From assembly GCF_001187865.1 (NCBI RefSeq), contig NZ_LGIT01000009.1, forward strand, positions 1,674,001 to 1,738,000: a stretch of 64,000 nucleotides of DNA, written 5' to 3'. The position numbers were made by a program, and so were the translations under genes. This document shows positions 16,559-25,411 of this stretch, piece after piece (position 1 is the stretch's first letter; each line of letters begins with the position of its first letter). The DNA is from Klebsiella sp. RIT-PI-d (GTDB lineage Bacteria; Pseudomonadota; Gammaproteobacteria; Enterobacterales; Enterobacteriaceae). The notes beneath the pieces were generated by a model, which did no database searches, was not told where the DNA came from, and saw nothing but the letters and a program-made list of their open reading frames with translations.

Positions 16559-18628
16559 TTACAATGTATTAATAACGTTAATTTTTATGGAGTCTGAAAT
16601 TTCGCCAAAAGAGAGTACTTCAAGTTCAGGATACTGTGTATCAAGCAAACGTTTCGCATAACGTCTGATATCGATAGCACTTAAAACAACAACTTCCGTT
16701 AATGGATAGTGGATTGATTGAATCCCCTGACTGAAAGCATTCATAACATATTCATTATCTTCTGGATCAAGGTTAATAAATGAGCCTGTAGATGTATTAC
16801 GTATACCTTTGCGAATACGATTTTCAATCTCTGATGAAAGTAACAAAACTGACAGACTATTATTAACAGAAAATTTATCAGAAATATAGCGTGCTAATGC
16901 ACCACGAACATGTTCAACAAGCAATATAGTATCACGTTCTTTACCTGCCCATGAAGCAAGAGCCTCAAGAACCACCTTCATATTACGTACTGAAATTTTT
17001 TCTTTTAACAGGCGTTGAAATACTTCTGCTACACGCTGGACGGTTGCATGACGATAAGTTTCTTTAAGAAGCTCAGGATACAACGACTCCATTTTATCGA
17101 GAATATTTTTAGTCTCTTGAATGCCAAAAAACTCAGTAATATTCTGGGAGATAATTGATTGAACGTAAGAACTTAACTCACTTTCTGCCGAACGCACAGT
17201 CAAATTTAGTGCTTTCAGTTGAGGCAGAGGCAGATCTTCGTTTTTGATCCATTGGCTCTCAGTATTAGATGAAGTTAATATCTTAATATCAACATCCATT
17301 ACTTCCAGTGCATTATTCCAGTAAACAACCTTACTGTAATCAAATGCTATATGAAATTCACCGGCCTGAACCTCATTGATTAGCAAGTTTACGCAATCAG
17401 TGCTTTCAGCTGACATGGTACTTACCCGGATGTCGGGTAGCTGTATGCCAAAGTTAATATAAAAATCGCGTTTTAACATGTTTACCAGAAACCTTTCCTT
17501 TTTCTCGCTGTAAACATTTTGTGGAATAAGTAGCAATATCGGCAAGGTTTCAGGCACTATATTATTTAATTCAAAAGTTTCTTCATTGGCACTGTCCTCT
17601 TCATTCTGTTTGCGTGAAAAATTTGACATAAATGAAGTGTTGCCAGCAGCTGACTTCGATTCAGCTTTACGCTTATAAATGCGATAACCGAACAGGCTGA
17701 AAAAAAGTACAGCAAGTGTCAGAAAAACGGCCAGGGGGAACCCTGGTAACATTCCCATTAACAATGTAATAATGCCTGTCACCAATAAAACAAAATCTCG
17801 GCTAAATATTTGTTCAATAATGTTGTTGCCAAGGTTTTTACCATCTTCACTAACACGTGTAATGACGAATCCGGTGCCGACAGATATCAACAAAGCTGGA
17901 ATTTGGGCAACTAGCGCATCACCGATGGTGAGAATAGTATAGACATCTGTGGCATGCGAAAAAGACATGTCCATTCGCCCCATACCGATGGAAATGCCGC
18001 CTAAAAAGTTGACAAAAATGATAGCTATACCAGCGATAGCATCACCCTTAATAAACTTCATTGTCCCGTCAAGCGCCCCAAAAAGCTGACACTCCTTCTC
18101 CAACATAGAGCGACGCTCCTGCGCAACTTCAGGATCAATAGAACCAGCACGTAGATCGGCATCGATACTCATCTGTTTTCCTGGCATCGCGTCCAGAGAA
18201 AAGCGAGCGCAAACTTCAGCTACACGTTCCGAGCCCTTTGTTATTACGATAAACTGGAAAAGTGTAATGATTGAGAAAATAATTATCCCAACGACAATAT
18301 CACCACCAATGACAAAGTTACCAAATGTACTAATGATATGACCAGCATCAGCTTGAATCAGTATCATTCGGCTAGTACTGATTGACAATGCGAGTCTAAA
18401 TAAAGTTGTAATCAATAATACAGAGGGCAGCGCTGAAAACTCAAGTACCTTTTGAATATAAAAAGTTCCGATAAACAGGAGTACAGAGATGCTAATATTG
18501 ACTGCCAATAAAATATCAATTAGCCACGTTGGTAACGGGATAATCAACATTGCAAGGATCACAACCATTAACACTACTAAAAACAACTCTGGTCGTTGCC
18601 CCAGCTTATTTAAAAATTTCTTGAGCAT
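16559..18628 (-). CDS. invA: Major export gate protein InvA (SctV)
   Basis: 689 residues from the ATG at 18628 (AGGGAT site), matching InvA (685). A longer frame upstream has no support. It has seven or eight N-terminal membrane helices, then the FHIPEP-family signatures FRLALSISTSRMILI, FVITKGSERVAEV and RFSLDAMPGKQMSIDADLRA. The large cytoplasmic domain has HATVQRVAEVFQRLLKEKIS and EVLSFGEI near its end. It forms the nonameric ring that receives substrates. Confidence 0.95.
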   Translation of the reverse strand: MLKKFLNKLGQRPELFLVVLMVVILAMLIIPLPTWLIDILLAVNISISVLLFIGTFYIQKVLEFSALPSVLLITTLFRLALSISTSRMILIQADAGHIISTFGNFVIGGDIVVGIIIFSIITLFQFIVITKGSERVAEVCARFSLDAMPGKQMSIDADLRAGSIDPEVAQERRSMLEKECQLFGALDGTMKFIKGDAIAGIAIIFVNFLGGISIGMGRMDMSFSHATDVYTILTIGDALVAQIPALLISVGTGFVITRVSEDGKNLGNNIIEQIFSRDFVLLVTGIITLLMGMLPGFPLAVFLTLAVLFFSLFGYRIYKRKAESKSAAGNTSFMSNFSRKQNEEDSANEETFELNNIVPETLPILLLIPQNVYSEKKERFLVNMLKRDFYINFGIQLPDIRVSTMSAESTDCVNLLINEVQAGEFHIAFDYSKVVYWNNALEVMDVDIKILTSSNTESQWIKNEDLPLPQLKALNLTVRSAESELSSYVQSIISQNITEFFGIQETKNILDKMESLYPELLKETYRHATVQRVAEVFQRLLKEKISVRNMKVVLEALASWAGKERDTILLVEHVRGALARYISDKFSVNNSLSVLLLSSEIENRIRKGIRNTSTGSFINLDPEDNEYVMNAFSQGIQSIHYPLTEVVVLSAIDIRRYAKRLLDTQYPELEVLSFGEISDSIKINVINTL

Positions 18629-18641
18629 ATTTATCCCTGCT

Positions 18642-18959
18642 TTACTTATATCCCATACAACATTTGACTGCCGCATATGCATTGTTAATAACTTTGCTCA
18701 AATCTATTTCTTTTAGAAAAAAGCAATGAAATATCTTATTTTTATGCAAAAGATACTGTTCATTATTCTGCATTTCATCTTTTTTTATCTGAATAAAATC
18801 GTAAAATCTGTCAGGCGATATATAGGTTTCTGTCAATATCATATAAACATCATGAATATAGCTAACCTTAATTATCATACCACAGCATTCCAGCTGTAGC
18901 TCGCCACCATGATGTAATTTATCAAGCTGGTGTCTAAATGCAGCATCACTGTCATTCAT
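18642..18959 (-). CDS. Unknown 105-aa protein between invE and invA
   Basis: I prefer the ATG at 18959, which overlaps the invE stop by a few bases; the frame could start at 18986. The protein has 105 residues, five cysteines, and no signal peptide or membrane segment. Salmonella SPI-1 and Shigella mxi have no gene at this point; invE/mxiC runs straight into invA/mxiA. In the Ysc family this position holds tyeA, sycN, yscX and yscY. A small cytosolic chaperone or gatekeeper partner is a guess from position. Overlap with the upstream gene and a 13-base gap to invA argue that it is a real, co-translated gene. Confidence 0.6.
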   Translation of the reverse strand: MNDSDAAFRHQLDKLHHGGELQLECCGMIIKVSYIHDVYMILTETYISPDRFYDFIQIKKDEMQNNEQYLLHKNKIFHCFFLKEIDLSKVINNAYAAVKCCMGYK

Positions 18960-20088
18960 AACGAAAGCTCTCTCTTGATGTTGCATTAAAGCTACTCATG
19001 ATAATACTTAGCTCCTGATCAACCATATTTTTGAAAGTGGCGCAATCTTGCATAGTATTGGAAAAAAGAAAAAAGGGTAATGCACGTACCAGATTCTGCA
19101 CAACATGCAGAAAGTGGACCTTATCATCTCTGGTGTGATATTTCATACAGCGCTTTATAAAATTAGTGGTCAAATCACCACAATTTACCGGCTCGCTGAT
19201 CAAGGAAAAGAAATATTCCACAACCATAGACTGAGATTTATCCCAAGTGTCATTCAAAATACCTATACTCTTAATTCCTTTCATGAAAGACATATCAGCA
19301 GACTTTATCACGCTCAGGATAAAAGAAGTATCTAACAATGAACCAAACTCCTGGTAAGAGCAAGCAGGATCATGTGAACCAATATCACAATGCAATGATT
19401 TTATAATATACTCTAATGCCAGATAACGTTTTTCCACTCCTGCTTTTTCGATTAAAGACTTATAGATATCAATAGGTTCAATATCTTGAGATATAAAGTC
19501 TCGGTACAGATTCCGCATTGTCTCTGCATTCAAATTGAGTAGAGAACTATATTTATCAGTTTGCTGCTGTATATTTAAACCAGCTTTAATTTGCCTTTTT
19601 TTAGGGCCTGACATTAATAATTCATATGTATCTTCCAGAAGCGTCAGAGATACCCCGACTAGTTCTTCTTCATCACCACCCTCTGCCATTAATTTCTTTT
19701 TCTGAATAAATGCCTGAATGAGTAGTGCTACATCTGTTGGGTCATTATACATTTGTGACAAAACAAATAATAATTGCTTTGGAGTCATATTAGCATCTTT
19801 AGCATAACTAATTACTTTAGTTATACTTTCAGGCTTTTTCTCCTCAAGCGTCTGAGCATATTTTCTTTCAGTCTCAGCTGAAAGTGGCGCACCTTTGTCA
19901 GTACGCCTGTTCTGTAGCATTGAACTTAATAGGGCAGACAGGTCGTCTGCCATGTTCAATGCCACGGAGGTTGTTGAATAATTTGCCTTTACTTCAGCAT
20001 TATCCTGCATTCTGACCAAATCATCTACAAGCTCACTAATTCCTGCTGTCGCTCCTGCTTGTGATAATGCTGAAATATTTATAGCCAT
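18952..20088 (-). CDS. invE: Gatekeeper InvE/MxiC (SctW)
   Basis: 378 residues against 372 for InvE. The N-terminal HrpJ-type region contains DDLSALLSSMLQNRR; the C-terminal part covers the TyeA-like portion (about 280-370). The gatekeeper holds back effectors until translocators have been exported, then is itself secreted. It lies 6 bp after invG. Co-occurrence with an extra small ORF directly downstream is unusual for this subfamily. Confidence 0.9.
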   Translation of the reverse strand: MAINISALSQAGATAGISELVDDLVRMQDNAEVKANYSTTSVALNMADDLSALLSSMLQNRRTDKGAPLSAETERKYAQTLEEKKPESITKVISYAKDANMTPKQLLFVLSQMYNDPTDVALLIQAFIQKKKLMAEGGDEEELVGVSLTLLEDTYELLMSGPKKRQIKAGLNIQQQTDKYSSLLNLNAETMRNLYRDFISQDIEPIDIYKSLIEKAGVEKRYLALEYIIKSLHCDIGSHDPACSYQEFGSLLDTSFILSVIKSADMSFMKGIKSIGILNDTWDKSQSMVVEYFFSLISEPVNCGDLTTNFIKRCMKYHTRDDKVHFLHVVQNLVRALPFFLFSNTMQDCATFKNMVDQELSIIMSSFNATSRESFRYE

Positions 20089-20094
20089 GATATA

Positions 20095-21864
20095 TTACCT
20101 GCTACTACTTTGATTAGTATTGTCTGGATTCAAAACATTGTACTTTTCATTAAAATGATTGATAGCATCCCATCCTTCATTAATGTATCGATTGAGATCG
20201 CTATTTTCAACGTCAGAATCTTTTAGCGTTTTTGGCTGTATTAAAAAAATACGTACTGACTTACTAACTGTATTAGAGGTATTTTTGAAAAAATTTCCAA
20301 TAAAAGGTAGATCGCCTAATAGTGGGACTTTAGCCACACTCAACTGACTTTGGTCGCGAGTATAACCCCCAATCATTAGACTTTGGCCTTCACTTACTCG
20401 CGCCAATGTATTAATTGTAGTATTACCTACAACGGGTAGATTGTCGACAACCTCAGTTTTGCCTTCGTCTGTTACACTGGTGCTACCATCCATTATTTCA
20501 AGCGTCATTTCAATAACTTTACTGTTATCAGAAATCATTGGAGTAACACTGATCGTGGTACCATATGTCACGGTTTGTAGATCGACATTGTTTTCACCTG
20601 CCAGACGAACGTAAAAGTTTTTAGTGTTATCAAACAATGATGGCATGTTCTCTTGTGCCAAAAGAAATGGTCTGGAAACAATGTTAGCTTTATTGTCCTG
20701 GCTCAACGCCGATACTTTTGCCAGAAAAGCGTTTTGTTGAGTTGACGAAATAATACTTGCTGTGTTAAAAAGCCCTGAAATTTCATTACCTATTTTAAAT
20801 TGACCGGACCAGTTAACCCCTATTGAATCAAGATCGTCTTTGCTGATATCAATAATCCATAATGATAATTCGATTTGTTTACGTGGAACATCTAATGAAG
20901 CTACCAGATCTTTTATCATATTAACCTGTGCTCGTGTTCCTTTAACCATCAAACTATTGCGCCCGGTAAATGCAACAACCTTCACATTATTGTCATTCTC
21001 ATTATAATCGTCTCTTTCGAAGCGCGCAGCTTGACCCAATTTTGCGTTCGAATTTTCTGCCTCAGGATTGTTTTCAACTGTTTTGCGTGCAGCTGCGACT
21101 TCTTTTGGACTATGATTATCCGATAAAAGTGTATTAATAGTTGAGGCAATTCCAGGGATGACAACATTGCGATCGCGATAGGAGAAACTACGATCATCCA
21201 CAAATGCATGTCGTAACTTGATGGTTTCGATAACCTGCTGTTGTAGATCCTCATCTGGGTTATCCTGCATAAGACTGGCAATTGCCGTGAGGATATCTAC
21301 ATATTTCGGTGGCCCGGAAATATAGAGCGTGTCGGCGCTATAGTTCATTTTTAACGGGTAGCGATTATCATATAAATCATTTTGCCGTAAAAAGCTCACT
21401 AAATCTGCAAAATTTCTTCTGGAAAATTGCACAACCGCAGTTGTAGCTTCAGAGGCCTCATATACATAGAAAATCGAACCATCATAATACCAAATTAACC
21501 CCAAATCCGCCGCAACATTAGTCAGTGTTTCAAGAGGCTTAGCGAGATTAAAGTTGCCAGTAACAAAATATTTTTTTGCTTTTGGGCTGGCTACAATCGG
21601 TTTGTGCAACTTAGATGATAATGCTTTTAAGAGATAATCAATACCTTTATCTCTGGCAACATAATTATCCTCTGTAGAATGTGTTTCCGAACTGAGTTTC
21701 TGGGCCTCAGCCACCGGTGCTGACATGAGCATCGATGTCGGCGGTGTCGTTGTAAGTTTTGGCTCTTCGCTGGCACTTGCCTGCGCAGTTAAACAACCGC
21801 AAATTAGCGCTATTATGCTAAATTTACATTTTTTGGATACTTGTAAATACATTCCTGACTTCAT
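20095..21864 (-). CDS. invG: Outer membrane secretin InvG (SctC)
   Basis: 589 residues with an N-terminal Sec signal (residues 1-30, ending QASAS). N0/N1/N3 ring domains follow (KPLETLTNVAADLGLIWYYD; NMIKDLVASLDVPRKQIEL), then the secretin barrel (SRPFLLAQENMPSLFDN; EGQSLMIGGYTRDQ; VPLLGDLPFIGNFFKN). It forms the 15- or 16-fold outer membrane ring through which the needle passes. The C-terminal 30 residues are the usual pilotin-binding region, which matters given the lipoprotein upstream. The start overlaps the 89-aa ORF; a second Met four residues in is an alternative. Confidence 0.95.
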   Translation of the reverse strand: MKSGMYLQVSKKCKFSIIALICGCLTAQASASEEPKLTTTPPTSMLMSAPVAEAQKLSSETHSTEDNYVARDKGIDYLLKALSSKLHKPIVASPKAKKYFVTGNFNLAKPLETLTNVAADLGLIWYYDGSIFYVYEASEATTAVVQFSRRNFADLVSFLRQNDLYDNRYPLKMNYSADTLYISGPPKYVDILTAIASLMQDNPDEDLQQQVIETIKLRHAFVDDRSFSYRDRNVVIPGIASTINTLLSDNHSPKEVAAARKTVENNPEAENSNAKLGQAARFERDDYNENDNNVKVVAFTGRNSLMVKGTRAQVNMIKDLVASLDVPRKQIELSLWIIDISKDDLDSIGVNWSGQFKIGNEISGLFNTASIISSTQQNAFLAKVSALSQDNKANIVSRPFLLAQENMPSLFDNTKNFYVRLAGENNVDLQTVTYGTTISVTPMISDNSKVIEMTLEIMDGSTSVTDEGKTEVVDNLPVVGNTTINTLARVSEGQSLMIGGYTRDQSQLSVAKVPLLGDLPFIGNFFKNTSNTVSKSVRIFLIQPKTLKDSDVENSDLNRYINEGWDAINHFNEKYNVLNPDNTNQSSSR

Positions 21865-22093
21865 CCAAGTAAGTGTTTAATATCACATCGCTATCCTGTG
21901 CATTTGTGAGCAAACGGAGAGCCACATTATTATTCTTAACAACTATAGTGATGATTTTAAGCTGTATAAGTTTGGACCATATTGCAGACAGGAGACCATA
22001 TTTAACCAGGAAGTCTGCATCATTTAATGAAAACAAATCAATATCTACAACATCCATATTATCGATATCAATTTCAGGACTATTATTTTCCAT
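21824..22093 (-). CDS. Unknown 89-aa protein between invF and invG
   Basis: 89 residues, acidic N-terminus (EIDIDNMDVVDIDLFSLND) and a hydrophobic helical centre. It starts inside the end of invF (11-base overlap) and ends inside the start of invG (41-base overlap). invF and invG are adjacent in Salmonella, so this is an insertion relative to the prototype. I do not recognise it. The overlaps suggest coupled translation, but a chance ORF in the gap cannot be ruled out. Confidence 0.5.
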   Translation of the reverse strand: MENNSPEIDIDNMDVVDIDLFSLNDADFLVKYGLLSAIWSKLIQLKIITIVVKNNNVALRLLTNAQDSDVILNTYLDEVRNVFTSIQKM

Positions 22094-22826
22094 TAATTTT
22101 CCTTATCGCATATGGAGACAAGCCCAATACGGACTTAAAGGTCGAACAGACGTGCGCTGAAGATGAATAACCATTTTTAAGCGCTATATCTGTAATGCTG
22201 CTGTCATTTTCCAAAATATCCAGGATAGTTTGTGCCATACGCCATTCAGACATTTTAGTTTTAGCCGAGACTCCTAAATATTTCTTAGAGATCTTACGGA
22301 AATAGGAGTATGACAAGCCGTAGCGCTCACAAAGTGTATGTATCTTCTCATGAGAACATCTATTTTTAATGAGATAACTTGTTAAAAAATAAGGCTCTTG
22401 CCGACGAATATACGCCAATAGTTCTTCATAATCATCCCGTTTACTCCCCATCAAATAGCAGCAAATAAACCAATAGTTAAGTTTATCATAACTACCAACA
22501 TCCATGTTGAGGAGAAATTCTTTGTAATTATTATCTCCTGGCATCTGTTGACATTCATCAAGAAAAGCCATTATTTCGCACAGCGGGCTTAGTGACAAGC
22601 GGACATATTTCGCATGCTCAATTAAAGGTAAATGCAACTGGCGCTCAGTGTATATCAATGTCATAACATCATCATGAATACCTGTTATACACAACTTCGC
22701 TCCAGCATTTTTTATTTTTTCTGCGAGGTATTGTTGGTCAGTTAAAGGAGTTTTCATGAATATTAAGTCATCAACGTCGATCTTCATGTCACCTGATGTG
22801 TCCTGCCAGTTGAATTCCTTTTTCAT
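22083..22826 (-). CDS. invF: AraC-family activator InvF/MxiE type
   Basis: 247 residues. The C-terminal 100 residues form the double helix-turn-helix AraC/XylS domain (MAQTILDILENDSSITDIAL, then NGYSSSAHVCSTFKSVLGLS). The N-terminal part is of the InvF/MxiE kind, without a sugar-binding cupin. These activators work with a SicA/IpgC chaperone as co-activator to turn on effector genes. That chaperone is not in the window. It is second in the minus-strand block, directly after the lipoprotein gene. Confidence 0.9.
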   Translation of the reverse strand: MKKEFNWQDTSGDMKIDVDDLIFMKTPLTDQQYLAEKIKNAGAKLCITGIHDDVMTLIYTERQLHLPLIEHAKYVRLSLSPLCEIMAFLDECQQMPGDNNYKEFLLNMDVGSYDKLNYWFICCYLMGSKRDDYEELLAYIRRQEPYFLTSYLIKNRCSHEKIHTLCERYGLSYSYFRKISKKYLGVSAKTKMSEWRMAQTILDILENDSSITDIALKNGYSSSAHVCSTFKSVLGLSPYAIRKINGK

Positions 22827-22828
22827 TA

Positions 22829-23185
22829 TTAACCCCTTTCTCCAGAGATGCTGATACTTCCTTTGTCTTTATCATAACTGTTATAAGATTCTCCAACGCA
22901 AATCTTCATATAGTCGACCAGGGTAGTATCTGCTGATTGATAGGTTATGTGTTGCTTATCAGCGATGAAATAGACCTGTGATTTATCTTTCATATCTGTC
23001 TCAACAGCATATCCAACGAGACAGGATTTCATCTTTTCCTTTAATACATCTAAAGAGCTTTTATCAGCTGTCGGTTCCATCCCTTGCGACACCCGGATAT
23101 AATGTGTGGTACAGCTGCTTAGCAAAACAGTGATTAAATTTAATACTAAAACACGCTTGAATACTGCTAATGCTAAGTTAGTCAT
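22829..23185 (-). CDS. Pilotin-like lipoprotein (MxiM/InvH position)
   Basis: 118 residues from the ATG at 23185, which has GAGGAAG upstream; a longer frame to 23212 lacks this. The lipobox LLSSC is preceded by a hydrophobic signal (VLVLNLITV), so the mature protein starts at Cys and is lipidated. Size and position fit a secretin pilotin. In Shigella mxiM sits just before mxiE and mxiD, exactly as here before invF and invG. Sequence similarity to MxiM or InvH is not evident to me, so the role is inferred from position and lipobox. Confidence 0.75.
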   Translation of the reverse strand: MTNLALAVFKRVLVLNLITVLLSSCTTHYIRVSQGMEPTADKSSLDVLKEKMKSCLVGYAVETDMKDKSQVYFIADKQHITYQSADTTLVDYMKICVGESYNSYDKDKGSISISGERG

Positions 23186-23451
23186 GTTTTCTTCCTCGTG
23201 GCATCCTGCCATTGTTCTTTCGTTTTCCCACTGACAACGCTCACTGAGCGGATGATGATAGTATTTTATTTATAAATGTGGATCTCTAAATAAAATTTTA
23301 TTAACTTCCCCCCCAATGTTGATTAAACTCATTTGCAACATGGACAATTGCTTCAAATTTTTACAATATCATTACTTTAGTGGAACTAACCATTACACAA
23401 TGTGGTGCTATTAATAATATTCTGAAGAATGGAATAGGTCACATTAAGCTT
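23186..23451. promoter_or_regulatory. Divergent promoter region of the inv and prg blocks
   Basis: This short A+T-rich interval separates the two divergent operons and must contain both promoters if no leader lies further out. It has a run of seven C (23308-23314) and a small inverted repeat GCTCA-C-TGAGC near 23239-23250. By analogy with HilA-controlled inv and prg promoters a shared activator site is plausible, but no hilA gene is in the window. Confidence 0.45.
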
Positions 23452-24780
23452 ATGCAACGTATACTTTTGAGAATCCTTTCTGGACCAATGTTTGGTGTTG
23501 ATGTCGCATTACCTGATGATAGTGCTCATCTGTTTTTCTGCGACAGTGATTCTATGGAGAAACAACAATCCGGTAGTGTCTATCAGCATTCTTTAAATAC
23601 GCTACTCATACCCTGTGCTCCTGGGAAAAATGAAAAAATAATTTTACGCCAGATCACATCAGAAGAAGATGCAGATGACATTGCGAGTCCAATAAAAATC
23701 ACAGCTCAACGGATTCCAGTAGAAGAATCACAGGCAGATTGCAATATTGAAAATGACCTGGCAGATGACGATGAAAGTGAAAGTACGAACGAAGATGCAA
23801 ATGAAGATGCAAATAGTGATGTCTTACCTCTCGCTGACGACTACAGCGTTATCACTATTTCGCTTAATCAACCGGTTGTGATTGGTAATGCAGTTATTGC
23901 CCTTAGATTAGCTTCTGACTCATGGAGTTCATTAGTCACTCAATACGACTATCCTTTTTCGCCATATAATGAAGATATACACTCACAGATTGTCTTGTCT
24001 TCTGAATCAGAAAAAAAACGTCCCTCAATCCTGTTATCTGCGGCATGTGCTGCAGTTTGCATAGCGGGCGCAGCATTGTTGTTTGTACTTTGCTCACCCA
24101 ATGAGGTAGTAACACTGAAGGATACACTAAGCCTGATCAATCCTGCTATTAGCCAAAATATTAACGGTAGCATCTATGTTTTGACCAAAACCCAGCCCGA
24201 GGCAGAATGGTCAGAAAAAGCACTGCGAAAAAGTAATGTTGCCAGGAGTAATAGCGTTTCTATTTTAGCAGAGACTGCTGAAATAAGTCGCATGAAAAAA
24301 ATACTTGCAGAACATTTAATCCCCTTTTTCGACATTAAATTTACTTCAGCTTTCACAGTTAAATTGTTGCTGAGCCAGGAGCGAAGCGCCAAGCTCCAAA
24401 ATATCGATCAAAGTATCCAAAAATTACTGACCTTTAAATTTCCTTATTTGAAATCCATAAACATTCAAAGAGTTTCTGACAAAACTGTATTGTCAAATGC
24501 TATTGATCGCCTGAGATCGTTAGGTGTATACAGTGAAAAAGATATCTCCCCAAATCATGTTACTTTAAGCATCAGCGGTGAGATTGACGATTTTCAGCTG
24601 AATACCTTACGTCGTCAAGTGGATGAATTTTACGATCAATACGGCGATGAGTATGTCAAGTTTGTTGTAAACCTAAATGAGGACCCTCTGCGTAACAGGA
24701 CATTCAAATCAGGTCCAGATAGTTACGTGGTGGTTCCTGGAAACCATTGGCTCTATTCAGATATCGTAACAACCCATTAA
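23452..24780 (+). CDS. prgH: Inner membrane ring protein PrgH (SctD)
   Basis: 442 residues from the ATG at 23452; the frame is open to a GTG at 23380, but no ribosome binding site favours it. RILLRILSGPMFGVDVAL aligns with the PrgH start. It is longer than PrgH (392) because of a very acidic, Asn/Asp-rich linker (about residues 95-125). One membrane helix follows (AACAAVCIAGAALLFVL), then periplasmic ring-building domains ending in the secretin contact. It is first gene of the prg-org block, directly followed by the needle gene. Confidence 0.88.
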   Translation: MQRILLRILSGPMFGVDVALPDDSAHLFFCDSDSMEKQQSGSVYQHSLNTLLIPCAPGKNEKIILRQITSEEDADDIASPIKITAQRIPVEESQADCNIENDLADDDESESTNEDANEDANSDVLPLADDYSVITISLNQPVVIGNAVIALRLASDSWSSLVTQYDYPFSPYNEDIHSQIVLSSESEKKRPSILLSAACAAVCIAGAALLFVLCSPNEVVTLKDTLSLINPAISQNINGSIYVLTKTQPEAEWSEKALRKSNVARSNSVSILAETAEISRMKKILAEHLIPFFDIKFTSAFTVKLLLSQERSAKLQNIDQSIQKLLTFKFPYLKSINIQRVSDKTVLSNAIDRLRSLGVYSEKDISPNHVTLSISGEIDDFQLNTLRRQVDEFYDQYGDEYVKFVVNLNEDPLRNRTFKSGPDSYVVVPGNHWLYSDIVTTH

Positions 24781-24798
24781 TTATAGGTGAGGTATATT

Positions 24799-25077
24799 AT
24801 GTCCGTTACTAAAACTCCCGTTATTACTCCGGTCGATGGTGGCGCTAACAGCCGCTATATTGAGCAATTGTCTAATAACTTTGATGCCGGGGTAGTGTCT
24901 CTCCAGACTCAGCTTACTGATGCTCTGACGGCCTTACAGGCCGATCCATCTGACCCGGCATTGCTGGCTCAATATCAGTCTGCCCTTTCTTCCTATACGC
25001 TTTATCGCAATGCGCAGTCGAACGTTGTGAAAGCATTCCGTGATATCGATCAGTCTATTATAGCTAACTATAAATAA
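24799..25077 (+). CDS. prgI: Needle filament protein PrgI (SctF)
   Basis: 92 residues from the ATG at 24799, with GGTGAGG upstream; an ATG four codons earlier is less likely. It is a helical hairpin with the conserved turn PSDPALLAQYQ and the C-terminal NVVKAFRDIDQSIIANYK that lines the needle channel. It is about 12 residues longer than PrgI (80) at the N-terminus, with a Pro/Thr/Val-rich head. Confidence 0.93.
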   Translation: MSVTKTPVITPVDGGANSRYIEQLSNNFDAGVVSLQTQLTDALTALQADPSDPALLAQYQSALSSYTLYRNAQSNVVKAFRDIDQSIIANYK

Positions 25078-25090
25078 TAGGGAGCTTACT

Positions 25091-25411
25091 GTGTCAACTG
25101 GCCCAATAAATGCTATTGCTAGTATCAGTAAGTACACTGATACTAGCCGGATAGATGAAAATAATTTTTCAAACGTTTCGGTTATTTCGCTCGAAGACAG
25201 ATTTAAGGAAGCAATTTCGAATCAGGCGGTAACCGATCAGTTTACCCGAGAAAGAATTTATTCAGCGCTTAACGATCCCAATGTTACAAGCGATCCGCAA
25301 AAGCTTATTTACTGGCAACAACAGCTTTCTGTTTATACTCTTGATGTCAATTTATGCAGCACACTAGCAAGAAAAGGGGTTGCCGCGATTGAAACACTGG
25401 TTAAAACATGA
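25091..25411 (+). CDS. prgJ: Inner rod protein PrgJ (SctI)
   Basis: 106 residues with a GTG start (GGGAG upstream), matching PrgJ (101). The C-terminal half has the rod signature NDPNVTSDPQKLIYWQQQLS and VNLCSTLARKGVAAIETL. It forms the connection between export gate and needle. The stop overlaps the prgK start as ATGA. Confidence 0.92.
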   Translation: MSTGPINAIASISKYTDTSRIDENNFSNVSVISLEDRFKEAISNQAVTDQFTRERIYSALNDPNVTSDPQKLIYWQQQLSVYTLDVNLCSTLARKGVAAIETLVKT

